From assembly GCF_008630915.1 (NCBI RefSeq), contig NZ_CP043909.1:248001-312000 (forward strand): a stretch of DNA of 64,000 bases, read 5' to 3'. Of this stretch, positions 17,213-25,626 are shown piece by piece. The DNA comes from Acinetobacter suaedae. GTDB lineage: Bacteria; Pseudomonadota; Gammaproteobacteria; Pseudomonadales; Moraxellaceae. The position numbers were made by a program, and so were the translations under genes. The notes beneath the pieces were generated by a model. It saw nothing but the letters and a program-made list of their open reading frames with translations. It did no database searches and was not told the origin of the DNA. How positions within the stretch are numbered: position 1 is the first letter of the stretch; every line of letters starts with the position of its first letter.

Positions 17213-17568
17213 TGCTAACATCCCCTTCATTAATTGAGTCTAAAAGACTAACTAAGCAAATATAGTATTGCTTTAATAATACGATTCAAACATAAATCTT
17301 AATAAAAAAGTAGAACTACGTCACACTTTTTACAAAAATAATAAAATTTATAGCTATTAATACCTACTAACTATAACAGTTCGTCTACTTTGTATACAAG
17401 GTGAATTTAGCAAGCAAATGTGTAGAAAACATGGATTGATAGCTTGAATGGTATAAAAAACGGTTTTACCTATGAAAAGTTAAGAATTCTCTACAAAAAG
17501 TCGTTTGGTGCTAGCTTAAAACAAGGTGATAATGTGCAGTTACATTTTTAGCTGTTGATTTATCTCTT
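17213..17568 (+). promoter_or_regulatory. AT-rich intergenic region with the likely promoter of the rsmH-mraY cluster
   Basis: 356 nt without a gene. The best promoter match is TTGGTG (17505-17510), a 17-nt spacer and GATAAT (17528-17533), 36 nt before the rsmH start. No mraZ gene is present although it usually heads dcw clusters, and the two or three direct repeats bound by MraZ are not evident. The rest is AT-rich, with nothing else I can assign. Confidence 0.4.
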
Positions 17569-18492
17569 ATGTCGCATATTTCTGTCTTACTTCACGAAAC
17601 GGTTGATGGCGTATTGGCAGGTCGCGACACGGGTGTTTATGTCGATGCAACCTTTGGTCGTGGTGGTCATACCAAGCTGCTACTCTCTAAGCTTGATCAA
17701 AATGCACGTGTTTATGCCTTTGATAAAGACCCACAGGCACTCGAGGTTGCAGCTCAGTTAGAACAAGAAGATCCTCGCTTTAAAATTATCCATGCCAGTT
17801 TTGCAGATATTCAAGCTGAATTGGCCAAGATCGGTATTGTTGAAGTTGACGGAATTATGGCAGATCTTGGCGTGTCTTCTCCTCAGCTTGATCAAGCGGA
17901 ACGTGGTTTTAGCTTTATGCAAGATGGCCCTCTTGATATGCGCATGGATAATTCTCAAGGTCTGACCGCCGCAGAGTGGCTACTTGAAATTGAAGAAGAA
18001 AAACTAGCCAATATTATTTACCAATATGGTGAAGAGCGTTATAGCCGACGTATTGCAAAGGCAATTAAGTTGGCTGGTGAAATCACAACTACAGCTCAAC
18101 TCGCTGAGATTGTTAAAGTAGCTCACCCTAAATGGGAGAAACACAAACACCCAGCAACTCGGACTTTCCAAGCAATTCGCATTGCAATTAACAAAGAACT
18201 AGATGATATTGAGATATTTTTGCCGCAAGCTGTAGAATTATTAAAACCAGCAGGACAATTGGCAGTGATTAGCTTCCATTCTCTGGAAGATCGTTTGATC
18301 AAACAATTTATTCAAAAAGAATCAAGTTTGGCTGAAGATCACGGCTGGGGCATGCCTCAAGCACAAGTTGATACTCGCCGTTTGAAGAAGGTTTCTCGTA
18401 TTCGTGCGAGTGAAGCAGAAGTAAAAGCAAATCCTCGTTCACGTAGTGCATGGTTACGTGTGGCGGAGCGTTTAGAGAAAAAAGGCAAATAA
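17569..18492 (+). CDS. rsmH: 16S rRNA m4C1402 methyltransferase RsmH
   Basis: Methylates N4 of C1402 in 16S rRNA with SAM. 307 residues, normal length, beginning MSHISVLLHE. The SAM-binding loop YVDATFGRGGHTKLLL is near residues 24-39. Also present are GVSSPQLDQAERGFSF, ARTFQAIRIAINKELDD-type core segments and the C-terminal SFHSLEDRLIKQF. It is the first gene of the dcw-type operon, and its stop overlaps the ftsL ATG (TAATG). Confidence 0.95.
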   Translation: MSHISVLLHETVDGVLAGRDTGVYVDATFGRGGHTKLLLSKLDQNARVYAFDKDPQALEVAAQLEQEDPRFKIIHASFADIQAELAKIGIVEVDGIMADLGVSSPQLDQAERGFSFMQDGPLDMRMDNSQGLTAAEWLLEIEEEKLANIIYQYGEERYSRRIAKAIKLAGEITTTAQLAEIVKVAHPKWEKHKHPATRTFQAIRIAINKELDDIEIFLPQAVELLKPAGQLAVISFHSLEDRLIKQFIQKESSLAEDHGWGMPQAQVDTRRLKKVSRIRASEAEVKANPRSRSAWLRVAERLEKKGK

Positions 18493-18830
18493 TGAACAAC
18501 AAAAATGATGACGAGGTGATAACAAGCAGTAAAACAGGACTTAAAAAAGTGATTGTTTATGCTGCACTCGTTGCACTGGTGTTCACAAGTGCATTAATGG
18601 TGGTGTTTCAAGTGTTTGAATACAGACATGATTATCGTGATTTGAGTGCGCAAATGCGTGAAAGAGATGATCTGAATGCAGAGTGGGGACGTTTGTTGAT
18701 TGAACAGCAAACTTTTGGTGCAACTGCACAAATCGGCTCACGTGCTGTGACCCAACTCCGTATGTTTTCACCGCCTGCATCCCAAACGGTTGTGATTTCT
18801 TTACCAACGACTTCAAAGCAAGACAAATAA
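18492..18830 (+). CDS. ftsL: Cell division protein FtsL
   Basis: A small bitopic membrane protein (112 residues) of the FtsQLB divisome subcomplex. The start at ATG 18492 overlaps the rsmH stop by one base. It has a short cytoplasmic tail, one membrane helix (about 19-42, VIVYAALVALVF) and a periplasmic heptad coiled coil (YRDLSAQMRERDDLNAEWGRL), as expected for FtsL. The sequence is poorly conserved; topology and position between rsmH and ftsI carry the assignment. Confidence 0.88.
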   Translation: MNNKNDDEVITSSKTGLKKVIVYAALVALVFTSALMVVFQVFEYRHDYRDLSAQMRERDDLNAEWGRLLIEQQTFGATAQIGSRAVTQLRMFSPPASQTVVISLPTTSKQDK

Positions 18831-18840
18831 GGCACGCTGT

Positions 18841-20670
18841 ATGGTAGATAAGCGAAATAAACCAACACGAAAAAAACAGCAATCCATTTCGGCTAAACCA
18901 ACACTGGCTTTGGATATGTGGCGGTTTTATTTGCTTTGGGGGGCGGTATTATTCTGTTTTATTGTGATTGTTGCACGTGCTTTCTATGTACAGGTTATCA
19001 ATAAAGATTTTCTCCAGAATAAGGCCAATGCAAATATTCTACGGACAGAGCGCTTAGAGGCAATGCGTGGAGTGATTAGTGATCGCCATGGAGTGCCTTT
19101 AGCAATAAGTACGCCGATCATGAAGATCGTGATAGATCCGAGAGACTATTGGGATGCCAAGACCCAATTTGATGAGATTACTGCAGAACTTAAAAAAGAT
19201 CCGAATAATCGTCGATTAAAACGGCAGTTACCGAATAAAAATCTAAATTTAGATGAATTGGCAGATGTCGTTGGGATTGATCGTAAAACGTTAAAGAAAC
19301 AAATGGCGGATCGGGCAAGATCTCGTTATTTGGTGTTACAGCGCGAAGTGCCACCACAACAAGCTGACTTGATTCTAAAGCATAACTTCCAAGGAGTTTA
19401 TACGGAGAAAAGCTATAAACGCTATTATCCACAACCCCAACCGAATGCTCAAATTATTGGCTTGACCAATAGTGAGGGGCGAGGAATTGAAGGCTTGGAA
19501 ATGCAGTTGAATACCCGTCTTGCGGGTGTAGACGGCGAACAAAAAATTATTCGTGATAAAAAAGGTAATCGTTTAAAAGTTTCTGAGGTTATTAAAGAAG
19601 TCGAGTCTGGTGAAAATATTACGCTGAGTATAGATTCACGTCTGCAATACATTATGTATCGAGAGTTAACAGCTGCAGGAGTGGCAAATAATGCACGTTC
19701 TGCGACTGCGATTGCTGTTGATGTTAAAACGGGTGAAATCTTGGCGATGACCAGTTGGCCATCTTACAATCCAAATGATAAAGCCGGTTTGAGCAATAAA
19801 GATGCGATGCGTAACCGCGGTGCTATCGACATGTTTGAGCCTGGTTCGACCATGAAACCGTTTACGGTTGCCGCGGCATTAGAAAGTGGTCAGTACACTC
19901 CGAATTCGATTGTGAATACAGCGCCGGGAACAATGCGGTTAGGCTGGCATACCATTCGTGATACGCATAACTATGGTGCACTGACTTTGACAGGAATTAT
20001 TGTAAAGTCATCAAACGTTGGTTCTGCCAAGTTAGCATTATCCTTACCTAAGGAGACATTGCCTTCTTTCTTCCGTCGAGCTGGATTTGGTCAACGCTCA
20101 GATGTGAAATTTCCTGGTGAAAGTGCAGGCTTACTCTATTCTGCCGATAAATTAAACTCATCACAATTAGGTACGATGGCCTATGGTTATGGTTTGAATG
20201 CGACAATTTTGCAGCTTGCACAAGGTTATGCCATGTTGGCAAATCACGGTGTGGAAATGCCGTTGAGTCTACATAAACTTGACCAAGTACCTGAAGGGCG
20301 ACAGGTACTCGATCCTAAGATCGCAGATCAAGTCTTGATGATGTTGGAACAAGTGACCTTACCAGGTGGAACGGCTAAACAAGCCGTTATTCCGGGTTAT
20401 CGCGTTGGTGGAAAAACAGGAACAGCACATAAGCTTCGTGCAGACCGTAAAGGTTATTCGAACAGCGAATATCGTGCCTTGTTTGCAGGTGTTGCGCCTG
20501 TAAGTGATCCTCGTTTGGCAATGATTGTTGTCGTAGAGAACCCACAAGGTCGTTATTATGGTGGTTTGGTTGCAGCGCCTGTATTTGCCAGAATTATGCA
20601 AGAGTCATTGCGGTTACTTAATGTACCTTTAGACAAGCCACTAGATACTTCTATAAAAACCAATCCGTAG
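18841..20670 (+). CDS. ftsI: Septal peptidoglycan transpeptidase PBP3 (FtsI)
   Basis: A D,D-transpeptidase that cross-links septal peptidoglycan; a beta-lactam target. 609 residues with one N-terminal membrane anchor (about 27-50), a pedestal domain and a transpeptidase domain. The active-site motifs are S336-T-M-K339, S390-S-N392 and K525-T-G-T528. The length is typical. It lies 10 nt after ftsL with AAGG upstream. No frameshift or altered motif is seen. Confidence 0.96.
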   Translation: MVDKRNKPTRKKQQSISAKPTLALDMWRFYLLWGAVLFCFIVIVARAFYVQVINKDFLQNKANANILRTERLEAMRGVISDRHGVPLAISTPIMKIVIDPRDYWDAKTQFDEITAELKKDPNNRRLKRQLPNKNLNLDELADVVGIDRKTLKKQMADRARSRYLVLQREVPPQQADLILKHNFQGVYTEKSYKRYYPQPQPNAQIIGLTNSEGRGIEGLEMQLNTRLAGVDGEQKIIRDKKGNRLKVSEVIKEVESGENITLSIDSRLQYIMYRELTAAGVANNARSATAIAVDVKTGEILAMTSWPSYNPNDKAGLSNKDAMRNRGAIDMFEPGSTMKPFTVAAALESGQYTPNSIVNTAPGTMRLGWHTIRDTHNYGALTLTGIIVKSSNVGSAKLALSLPKETLPSFFRRAGFGQRSDVKFPGESAGLLYSADKLNSSQLGTMAYGYGLNATILQLAQGYAMLANHGVEMPLSLHKLDQVPEGRQVLDPKIADQVLMMLEQVTLPGGTAKQAVIPGYRVGGKTGTAHKLRADRKGYSNSEYRALFAGVAPVSDPRLAMIVVVENPQGRYYGGLVAAPVFARIMQESLRLLNVPLDKPLDTSIKTNP

Positions 20671-20677
20671 GTAAATT

Positions 20678-22177
20678 ATGTCGATTAGTTTTCAACAAAT
20701 ACATCCGATCAGCATAGATGCGGTTTGGTATGCACAACCTTTTCAAGGTTTTTGTCTTGATAGTCGGAAGGTGAAAGCAGGACAAATTTTTATTGCTTTA
20801 AATAGTTTTAGTCAACCAGAAAGAACACGCCAATTTGCACAAAATGCTTTGGATGCTGGTGCTCTCACAGTAATCAGTGAAATGGCATTAGGGCTAGAAA
20901 ATGAGTGGGTTTGTCCTGAAGTACGTTACTTGATGGGGGCATGGCACAAACAATATCTGCAGGCGGTTGATCCAGTGCAGCCTTTAATTGGGGTTGCAGT
21001 CACAGGCACTAATGGAAAAACTACGATTTCTCGCCTGATTGCTGAGTTGATTAGCTCACAAGGCAAAGGTTGTGCAGTGATGGGCACTACAGGTAACGGA
21101 ATTCTGCCCCAATTAACCCCATCCACACATACCACCTTAGATGCTTTGCAACTCCAAGATGCTTTGCATGATTATGCAAAACAAGGTGCAAGATTTGTAG
21201 CATTGGAAGCAAGCTCACATGGATTGGAACAAGGTCGTCTGAATGGCTGCGATTTGGAAATAGCAGTTTACAGTAATTTAAGTCGCGATCATCTGGACTA
21301 TCATGGAACATTAGAAGCTTATGCTGAAGCAAAAGCGTTGCTATTTAAATTCACTACATTAAAGGTTGTTGTGATTAATTTAGATGATGCTTATGCAACA
21401 CTCATGTTAGATGCGGCTAAAGCCAATCCATCTCGACCGAAGATTCTAACTTATTCTTTAACTCAGGCGATGGCTGATTATTATATTGGCGATTTAGAAT
21501 ATCGTTTAAGCGGTGCGAATTTTACCTTGCTTGCACCAACGGGGTCGTATTCAGTTCAAAGTCCATTGCTTGGGCATTTTAATGTTGAAAATTTATTGGC
21601 AAGTTTGATTGCTGCTGAGAGTGCAGGATTCAACTTGGCGGATTTAGTTGAGTTTGTACCACAACTTCAGGGTGCACCTGGTCGTATGCAAGTGATTCAA
21701 GATGCAAATCGCTTGTTTGTGGTGGACTATGCACATACGCCTGATGCTTTGATTCAAGTACTAACAACATTGAAGCGTCATGTTACAGGACAACTTTGGG
21801 TCGTATTTGGTTGTGGTGGTGACCGTGATCGTGGTAAGCGTCCATTGATGACACAAGCAGCACTTGAGCATGCGAATCCTGTTGTTTTGACTTCAGACAA
21901 CCCTCGAACTGAGAATCCTACACAGATTTTTGCTGACATGAAGCAGGGTGTTAATTTCGCTGAGCATGTTGTGCATGAAATTCATGATCGTAGAGAAGCA
22001 ATTAAATTTGTCGTTGCTCAAGCTCAAGCGGGTGACATTGTGGTGATTGCAGGAAAGGGGCATGAAAACTATCAGGAAATTGATGGCGTGCGTCATTGGT
22101 TTGATGATGTGGTTGAGGTCCAGGCTGCGATTGCTGCTCAGTCACACTCTGTAGATTCTGCTTATTCTGCACAATAG
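20678..22177 (+). CDS. murE: UDP-MurNAc-L-Ala-D-Glu:meso-diaminopimelate ligase MurE
   Basis: Adds meso-DAP to the peptidoglycan precursor in the cytoplasm. 499 residues. The ATP-binding loop TGTNGKTTISRL is near residue 110. The DNPRTENP motif near residue 407 marks DAP rather than lysine specificity. The C-terminal Mur ligase segment GKGHENYQEI is present. It is 7 nt after ftsI, in the same operon. Confidence 0.96.
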   Translation: MSISFQQIHPISIDAVWYAQPFQGFCLDSRKVKAGQIFIALNSFSQPERTRQFAQNALDAGALTVISEMALGLENEWVCPEVRYLMGAWHKQYLQAVDPVQPLIGVAVTGTNGKTTISRLIAELISSQGKGCAVMGTTGNGILPQLTPSTHTTLDALQLQDALHDYAKQGARFVALEASSHGLEQGRLNGCDLEIAVYSNLSRDHLDYHGTLEAYAEAKALLFKFTTLKVVVINLDDAYATLMLDAAKANPSRPKILTYSLTQAMADYYIGDLEYRLSGANFTLLAPTGSYSVQSPLLGHFNVENLLASLIAAESAGFNLADLVEFVPQLQGAPGRMQVIQDANRLFVVDYAHTPDALIQVLTTLKRHVTGQLWVVFGCGGDRDRGKRPLMTQAALEHANPVVLTSDNPRTENPTQIFADMKQGVNFAEHVVHEIHDRREAIKFVVAQAQAGDIVVIAGKGHENYQEIDGVRHWFDDVVEVQAAIAAQSHSVDSAYSAQ

Positions 22178-22199
22178 CGTTAAAAGGTAAATAAAAACC

Positions 22200-23600
22200 A
22201 TGCATACCTCAACAACCAGTACTGTTCCATTAGAAGCGTGGACAGCAGAACAGTTACAACAAGCGACTCAAGGGGAATGGTTTCAGCAGAATCTTCCGAA
22301 GGGTGAAATTAAACGCATTCTAACGGATTCACGTCATGCGGAAATGGGCGATGCGTTTCTCGCCTTAAAAGGCGAGCGTTTTGATGCACATGATTTTGTT
22401 GTGCAAGTTGCAGCTCAAGGATGTCAGGTTGTTATTGTAGAGCGCCCAATAATAAATGCAGACATTGCACAATTGATTGTTAAAGATACTCGAGTTGCCT
22501 TAGGTCACCTAGGGGCGTATCGCCGTCAACAAAATCAGCAGTTGAAAGTCATCGCTTTGACCGGAAGTAGTGGGAAAACCACCACTAAAGAGATGTTGGG
22601 CAGTATATTGTCTCGTTTAGCGCCGACCTTAATTACACGAGGTAACCTGAATAATGATTTGGGTGTGCCGATGATGTTGCTTGAACTCCGCCCAGAGCAC
22701 CAATTTGCTGTAATGGAGTTGGGTGCGAATCACCAAGGTGAGATTGATTATACGTCTAATTTAGTCCAGCCACATGTTGCAGGAATTTTGAATATTGGAA
22801 CTGCCCATTTGGGTGAGTTTGGTGGGCGTGATGGAATTTGTCGTGCTAAGTCCGAAATTTATGCACATATCCTACCTGACGGGACTGCAATTGTTCCTTC
22901 AGATGATGATTTCACCACCACTATTCGTCAAAATGCAGGCAATCATCCAATCCTGAGTTTTGGTGAGGGTGGTGATGTGTACGCAACGGAGATTCAGCTG
23001 AATCCGCAGTCTGCACAATTTAACCTACATACGCCAGAAGGTTCGAGAGCAGTCAACCTGCCATTTGCTGGTGCACATAATGTGCAGAATGCAACGGCAG
23101 CAACTGCCTTTGCATTAGCGATTGGTATACCTTTGGATGATATTGTTCAAGGTTTGGAGCAAGCACAAGGGGCCAAAGGGCGTTTGAACTTTATTCAACA
23201 TCAAAATCATCTTTTTATTGATGATACTTATAATGCGAATCCAACCTCAATGCGCGCCGCAGCAAAGGTCTTACTACAACAGCAGGGCTTAAAAGTCATG
23301 GTGATGGGGGATATTGGGGAGTTGGGTGAGAGCAGTTGGCAAGAACACCATGATTTGGGGCGTGATTTGATTTCATTCCCCCTAGATCATTTGGTTGTGG
23401 TTGGTGAATTTGCAGAAGCAGCTCAACAAGGCGCTGAACGTGCAGAAAATTTACATGCATTTGCAACACAGGCAGACGCTTTACCGTTTTTAATTAATTT
23501 AGTCCAAACACATCAACCCCAGTCAATGAGTTTCCTATTTAAAGGGTCTCGTTATACCCATATGGAAACGTTGATGGCTGATTTGATGGAGAAAATTTAA
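22200..23600 (+). CDS. murF: UDP-MurNAc-tripeptide:D-Ala-D-Ala ligase MurF
   Basis: Completes the UDP-MurNAc-pentapeptide by adding D-Ala-D-Ala. 466 residues. The P-loop TGSSGKTTTKEM is at about residues 121-132, followed by GNLNNDLGVPMMLL, ELGANHQGEIDY and the C-terminal DDTYNANPTSMRAA, all family hallmarks. Its stop abuts the mraY ATG with no gap, consistent with one operon. Confidence 0.96.
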   Translation: MHTSTTSTVPLEAWTAEQLQQATQGEWFQQNLPKGEIKRILTDSRHAEMGDAFLALKGERFDAHDFVVQVAAQGCQVVIVERPIINADIAQLIVKDTRVALGHLGAYRRQQNQQLKVIALTGSSGKTTTKEMLGSILSRLAPTLITRGNLNNDLGVPMMLLELRPEHQFAVMELGANHQGEIDYTSNLVQPHVAGILNIGTAHLGEFGGRDGICRAKSEIYAHILPDGTAIVPSDDDFTTTIRQNAGNHPILSFGEGGDVYATEIQLNPQSAQFNLHTPEGSRAVNLPFAGAHNVQNATAATAFALAIGIPLDDIVQGLEQAQGAKGRLNFIQHQNHLFIDDTYNANPTSMRAAAKVLLQQQGLKVMVMGDIGELGESSWQEHHDLGRDLISFPLDHLVVVGEFAEAAQQGAERAENLHAFATQADALPFLINLVQTHQPQSMSFLFKGSRYTHMETLMADLMEKI

Positions 23601-24719
23601 ATGTTGCTATGGTTGTTTGAGCAATTGGCGGGTTATAACAGCTCGTTCCAAGTTGTTCGTTATTTAACATTACGTTCTTTGTTGAGTGTATTGACTGCGT
23701 TGATGATCGGATTATTTCTTGGGCCGATAATGATTCGTAAATTACAAGCATTAAAATATGGTCAAGCAGTCAGCTCTTTTGCGCCTGAAAACCATGCCAA
23801 GAAAATGGGGACACCTACGATGGGAGGGATTTTGATCTTACTCTCAATCGGGATTAGTACCTTGCTATGGGCTGACCTATCAAATCCTTATGTTTGGATT
23901 GTGTTAGGCGTGATGGTGGTGTTCGGTGCAGTCGGTTGGGCCGATGACTGGATCAAAATTCGCTATAAAGATAATGCAGGGTTACCTGCTCGCAAAAAGT
24001 TCTTTTGGACGTCACTGGCTGCGCTTGGCGCAGGTGTAGCACTTTATGTGATTGCAAAACAACAGGATAGTGCTGTACATACGGCAAACATGTTAGATTT
24101 GTTGATTCCATTCTTTAAGAATCTTTCAATTCCACTTTCTGCAATTCCATTTGGTTTGGCATTTATTGCTTTTACTTACTTGGTGATCAATGGTGCTTCG
24201 AATGCGGTTAATCTAACTGATGGATTAGATGGCTTAGCGATTATGCCAATTGTGATGGTTGCTGCTGGTCTGGGGGTATTTGCTTATTTATCGGGTGATA
24301 TTCGCTTTGCAAATTATCTGCATATTCCTTATGTGAAATATACATCTGAGCTGGTAGTAATCTGTTCGGCAATGGTGGGTGCTGGTTTGGCATTCCTTTG
24401 GTACAATGCCCACCCTGCGCAGGTTTTCATGGGAGATGTTGGTGCTTTAGCATTGGGTGCAATGTTGGGTACCATTGCGGTCATGGTGCGTCAGGAAATT
24501 GTATTTGCAATTATGGGCGGTGTTTTCGTCATGGAAGCAATTTCTGTTTTCTTACAGATTGGCTCATTGCGTATGCGAAATAAGCGTGTGTTCTTAATGG
24601 CACCTTTGCATCATCACTATGAAAAACAAGGTTGGAAAGAAACGCAGGTTGTTATCCGTTTTTGGATTATTACGATTTTCTTAGTGGTTTTAGGATTAAT
24701 GACCTTAAAATTACGTTAA
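23601..24719 (+). CDS. mraY: Phospho-MurNAc-pentapeptide translocase MraY
   Basis: Transfers phospho-MurNAc-pentapeptide to undecaprenyl phosphate, forming lipid I at the inner membrane. 372 residues with ten predicted helices. The catalytic Asp motifs GWADDWIK and [10 protein letters not shown], the HHH-type segment [12 protein letters not shown], and [17 protein letters not shown] are present. It starts immediately after murF. A terminator follows, so the dcw order stops here: murD, ftsW, murG, murC, ftsQ, ftsA and ftsZ are not in this window. Confidence 0.96.
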   Translation: MLLWLFEQLAGYNSSFQVVRYLTLRSLLSVLTALMIGLFLGPIMIRKLQALKYGQAVSSFAPENHAKKMGTPTMGGILILLSIGISTLLWADLSNPYVWIVLGVMVVFGAVGWADDWIKIRYKDNAGLPARKKFFWTSLAALGAGVALYVIAKQQDSAVHTANMLDLLIPFFKNLSIPLSAIPFGLAFIAFTYLVINGASNAVNLTDGLDGLAIMPIVMVAAGLGVFAYLSGDIRFANYLHIPYVKYTSELVVICSAMVGAGLAFLWYNAHPAQVFMGDVGALALGAMLGTIAVMVRQEIVFAIMGGVFVMEAISVFLQIGSLRMRNKRVFLMAPLHHHYEKQGWKETQVVIRFWIITIFLVVLGLMTLKLR

Positions 24720-24737
24720 GCCACGATTCAAAGAAAG

Positions 24738-24764
24738 AAGCTGGTGAAAATACCAGCTTTTTTT
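24738..24764 (+). terminator. Terminator ending the rsmH-mraY operon
   Basis: An 8-bp stem AAGCTGGT/ACCAGCTT (24738-24745 and 24752-24759) followed by a T-run, 18 nt after the mraY stop. Confidence 0.85.
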
Positions 24765-24781
24765 ATGTTTGGAGGAAATGA

Positions 24782-25600
24782 ATGAGTTTATTGATGTGTC
24801 CAGTATGTCGCCAAGCTCTACACTTGGTAGAACATACATGGCGATGTGAGAGTGGTCATAGCTATGATGTGGCTAAACAAGGTTATGTTAATTTACATGT
24901 GGTGCAACATAAGCACAGTAAAACACCTGGGGATACACCTGAGTCGGTATTGGCACGTCGAGAATTTTTACAAGCAGGATTTTATCAGCCCTTACAGCAT
25001 GCTGTGGTTGCATTGTTACAGCAACTACAACCTAAATCAGTCTTAGATATTGGTTGTGGTGAAGGGTATTATACGAGTGCAATGCAAATGTGCACAGAGC
25101 GGTGTATTGGGGTGGATATTGCCAAAACAGCCATACAGCGTGCAGCCAAGTTAAATTCGAATATTACTTGGGCTGTCGGTACAGGAGCAACCTTACCTGT
25201 ACAAGATCATGCTATTGATGTATGTACTAGCTTATTTAGTCCAATTCCTCAAAATGAAATTGTTCGTGTGCTAAGGGAGCAGGGGCATCTCATTGTCGTT
25301 ACACCAGCGCCAAGACATTTATACGAATTGCGTGAAGCCTTGTTTGAACAGGTCACCTTACATGAACCTCAGAAATTTGTGGAACAGTTGGCGGTGCAGT
25401 TTAATCTAACACAATCACAATGCATTGAAGCCCCCATGCTTTTAGATCAATATGCATTAAAAAACTTAATTGCAATGACACCTTATGCTTATAAAGCAAA
25501 TCCTGAGCGACGTATGAAGCTAGAGCAAGCACAGCAATTTGCTGTCACTGCTGCTTTTCAGATTTATGTATTTGAGAAAAATAAAAAGCCATCAATTTGA
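24782..25600 (+). CDS. rlmA: RlmA-type 23S rRNA (guanine-N1) methyltransferase
   Basis: A SAM-dependent enzyme of the RlmA family that methylates N1 of a guanine in 23S rRNA helix 35 (G745 in E. coli). 272 residues, GGAGG upstream. The N-terminal zinc finger uses CPVC (C6, C9) and C23/H27 in CESGHSYD. It is followed by KQGYVNLHVVQHKHSKTPGD, very close to E. coli RlmA, and the SAM motif VLDIGCGEGYYTSAM. The stop codon lies within the downstream terminator. Confidence 0.9.
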   Translation: MSLLMCPVCRQALHLVEHTWRCESGHSYDVAKQGYVNLHVVQHKHSKTPGDTPESVLARREFLQAGFYQPLQHAVVALLQQLQPKSVLDIGCGEGYYTSAMQMCTERCIGVDIAKTAIQRAAKLNSNITWAVGTGATLPVQDHAIDVCTSLFSPIPQNEIVRVLREQGHLIVVTPAPRHLYELREALFEQVTLHEPQKFVEQLAVQFNLTQSQCIEAPMLLDQYALKNLIAMTPYAYKANPERRMKLEQAQQFAVTAAFQIYVFEKNKKPSI

Positions 25601-25609
25601 TGGCTTTTT
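25583..25609. terminator. Bidirectional terminator between rlmA and mrcA
   Basis: A near-perfect palindrome (13-bp arms 25583-25595 and 25597-25609, core GCCATCAA/TTGATGGC with A5 and T5 outside) serving the convergent genes rlmA and mrcA. Confidence 0.9.
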
Positions 25610-25626
25610 GACATTGAGCTGTGTAG

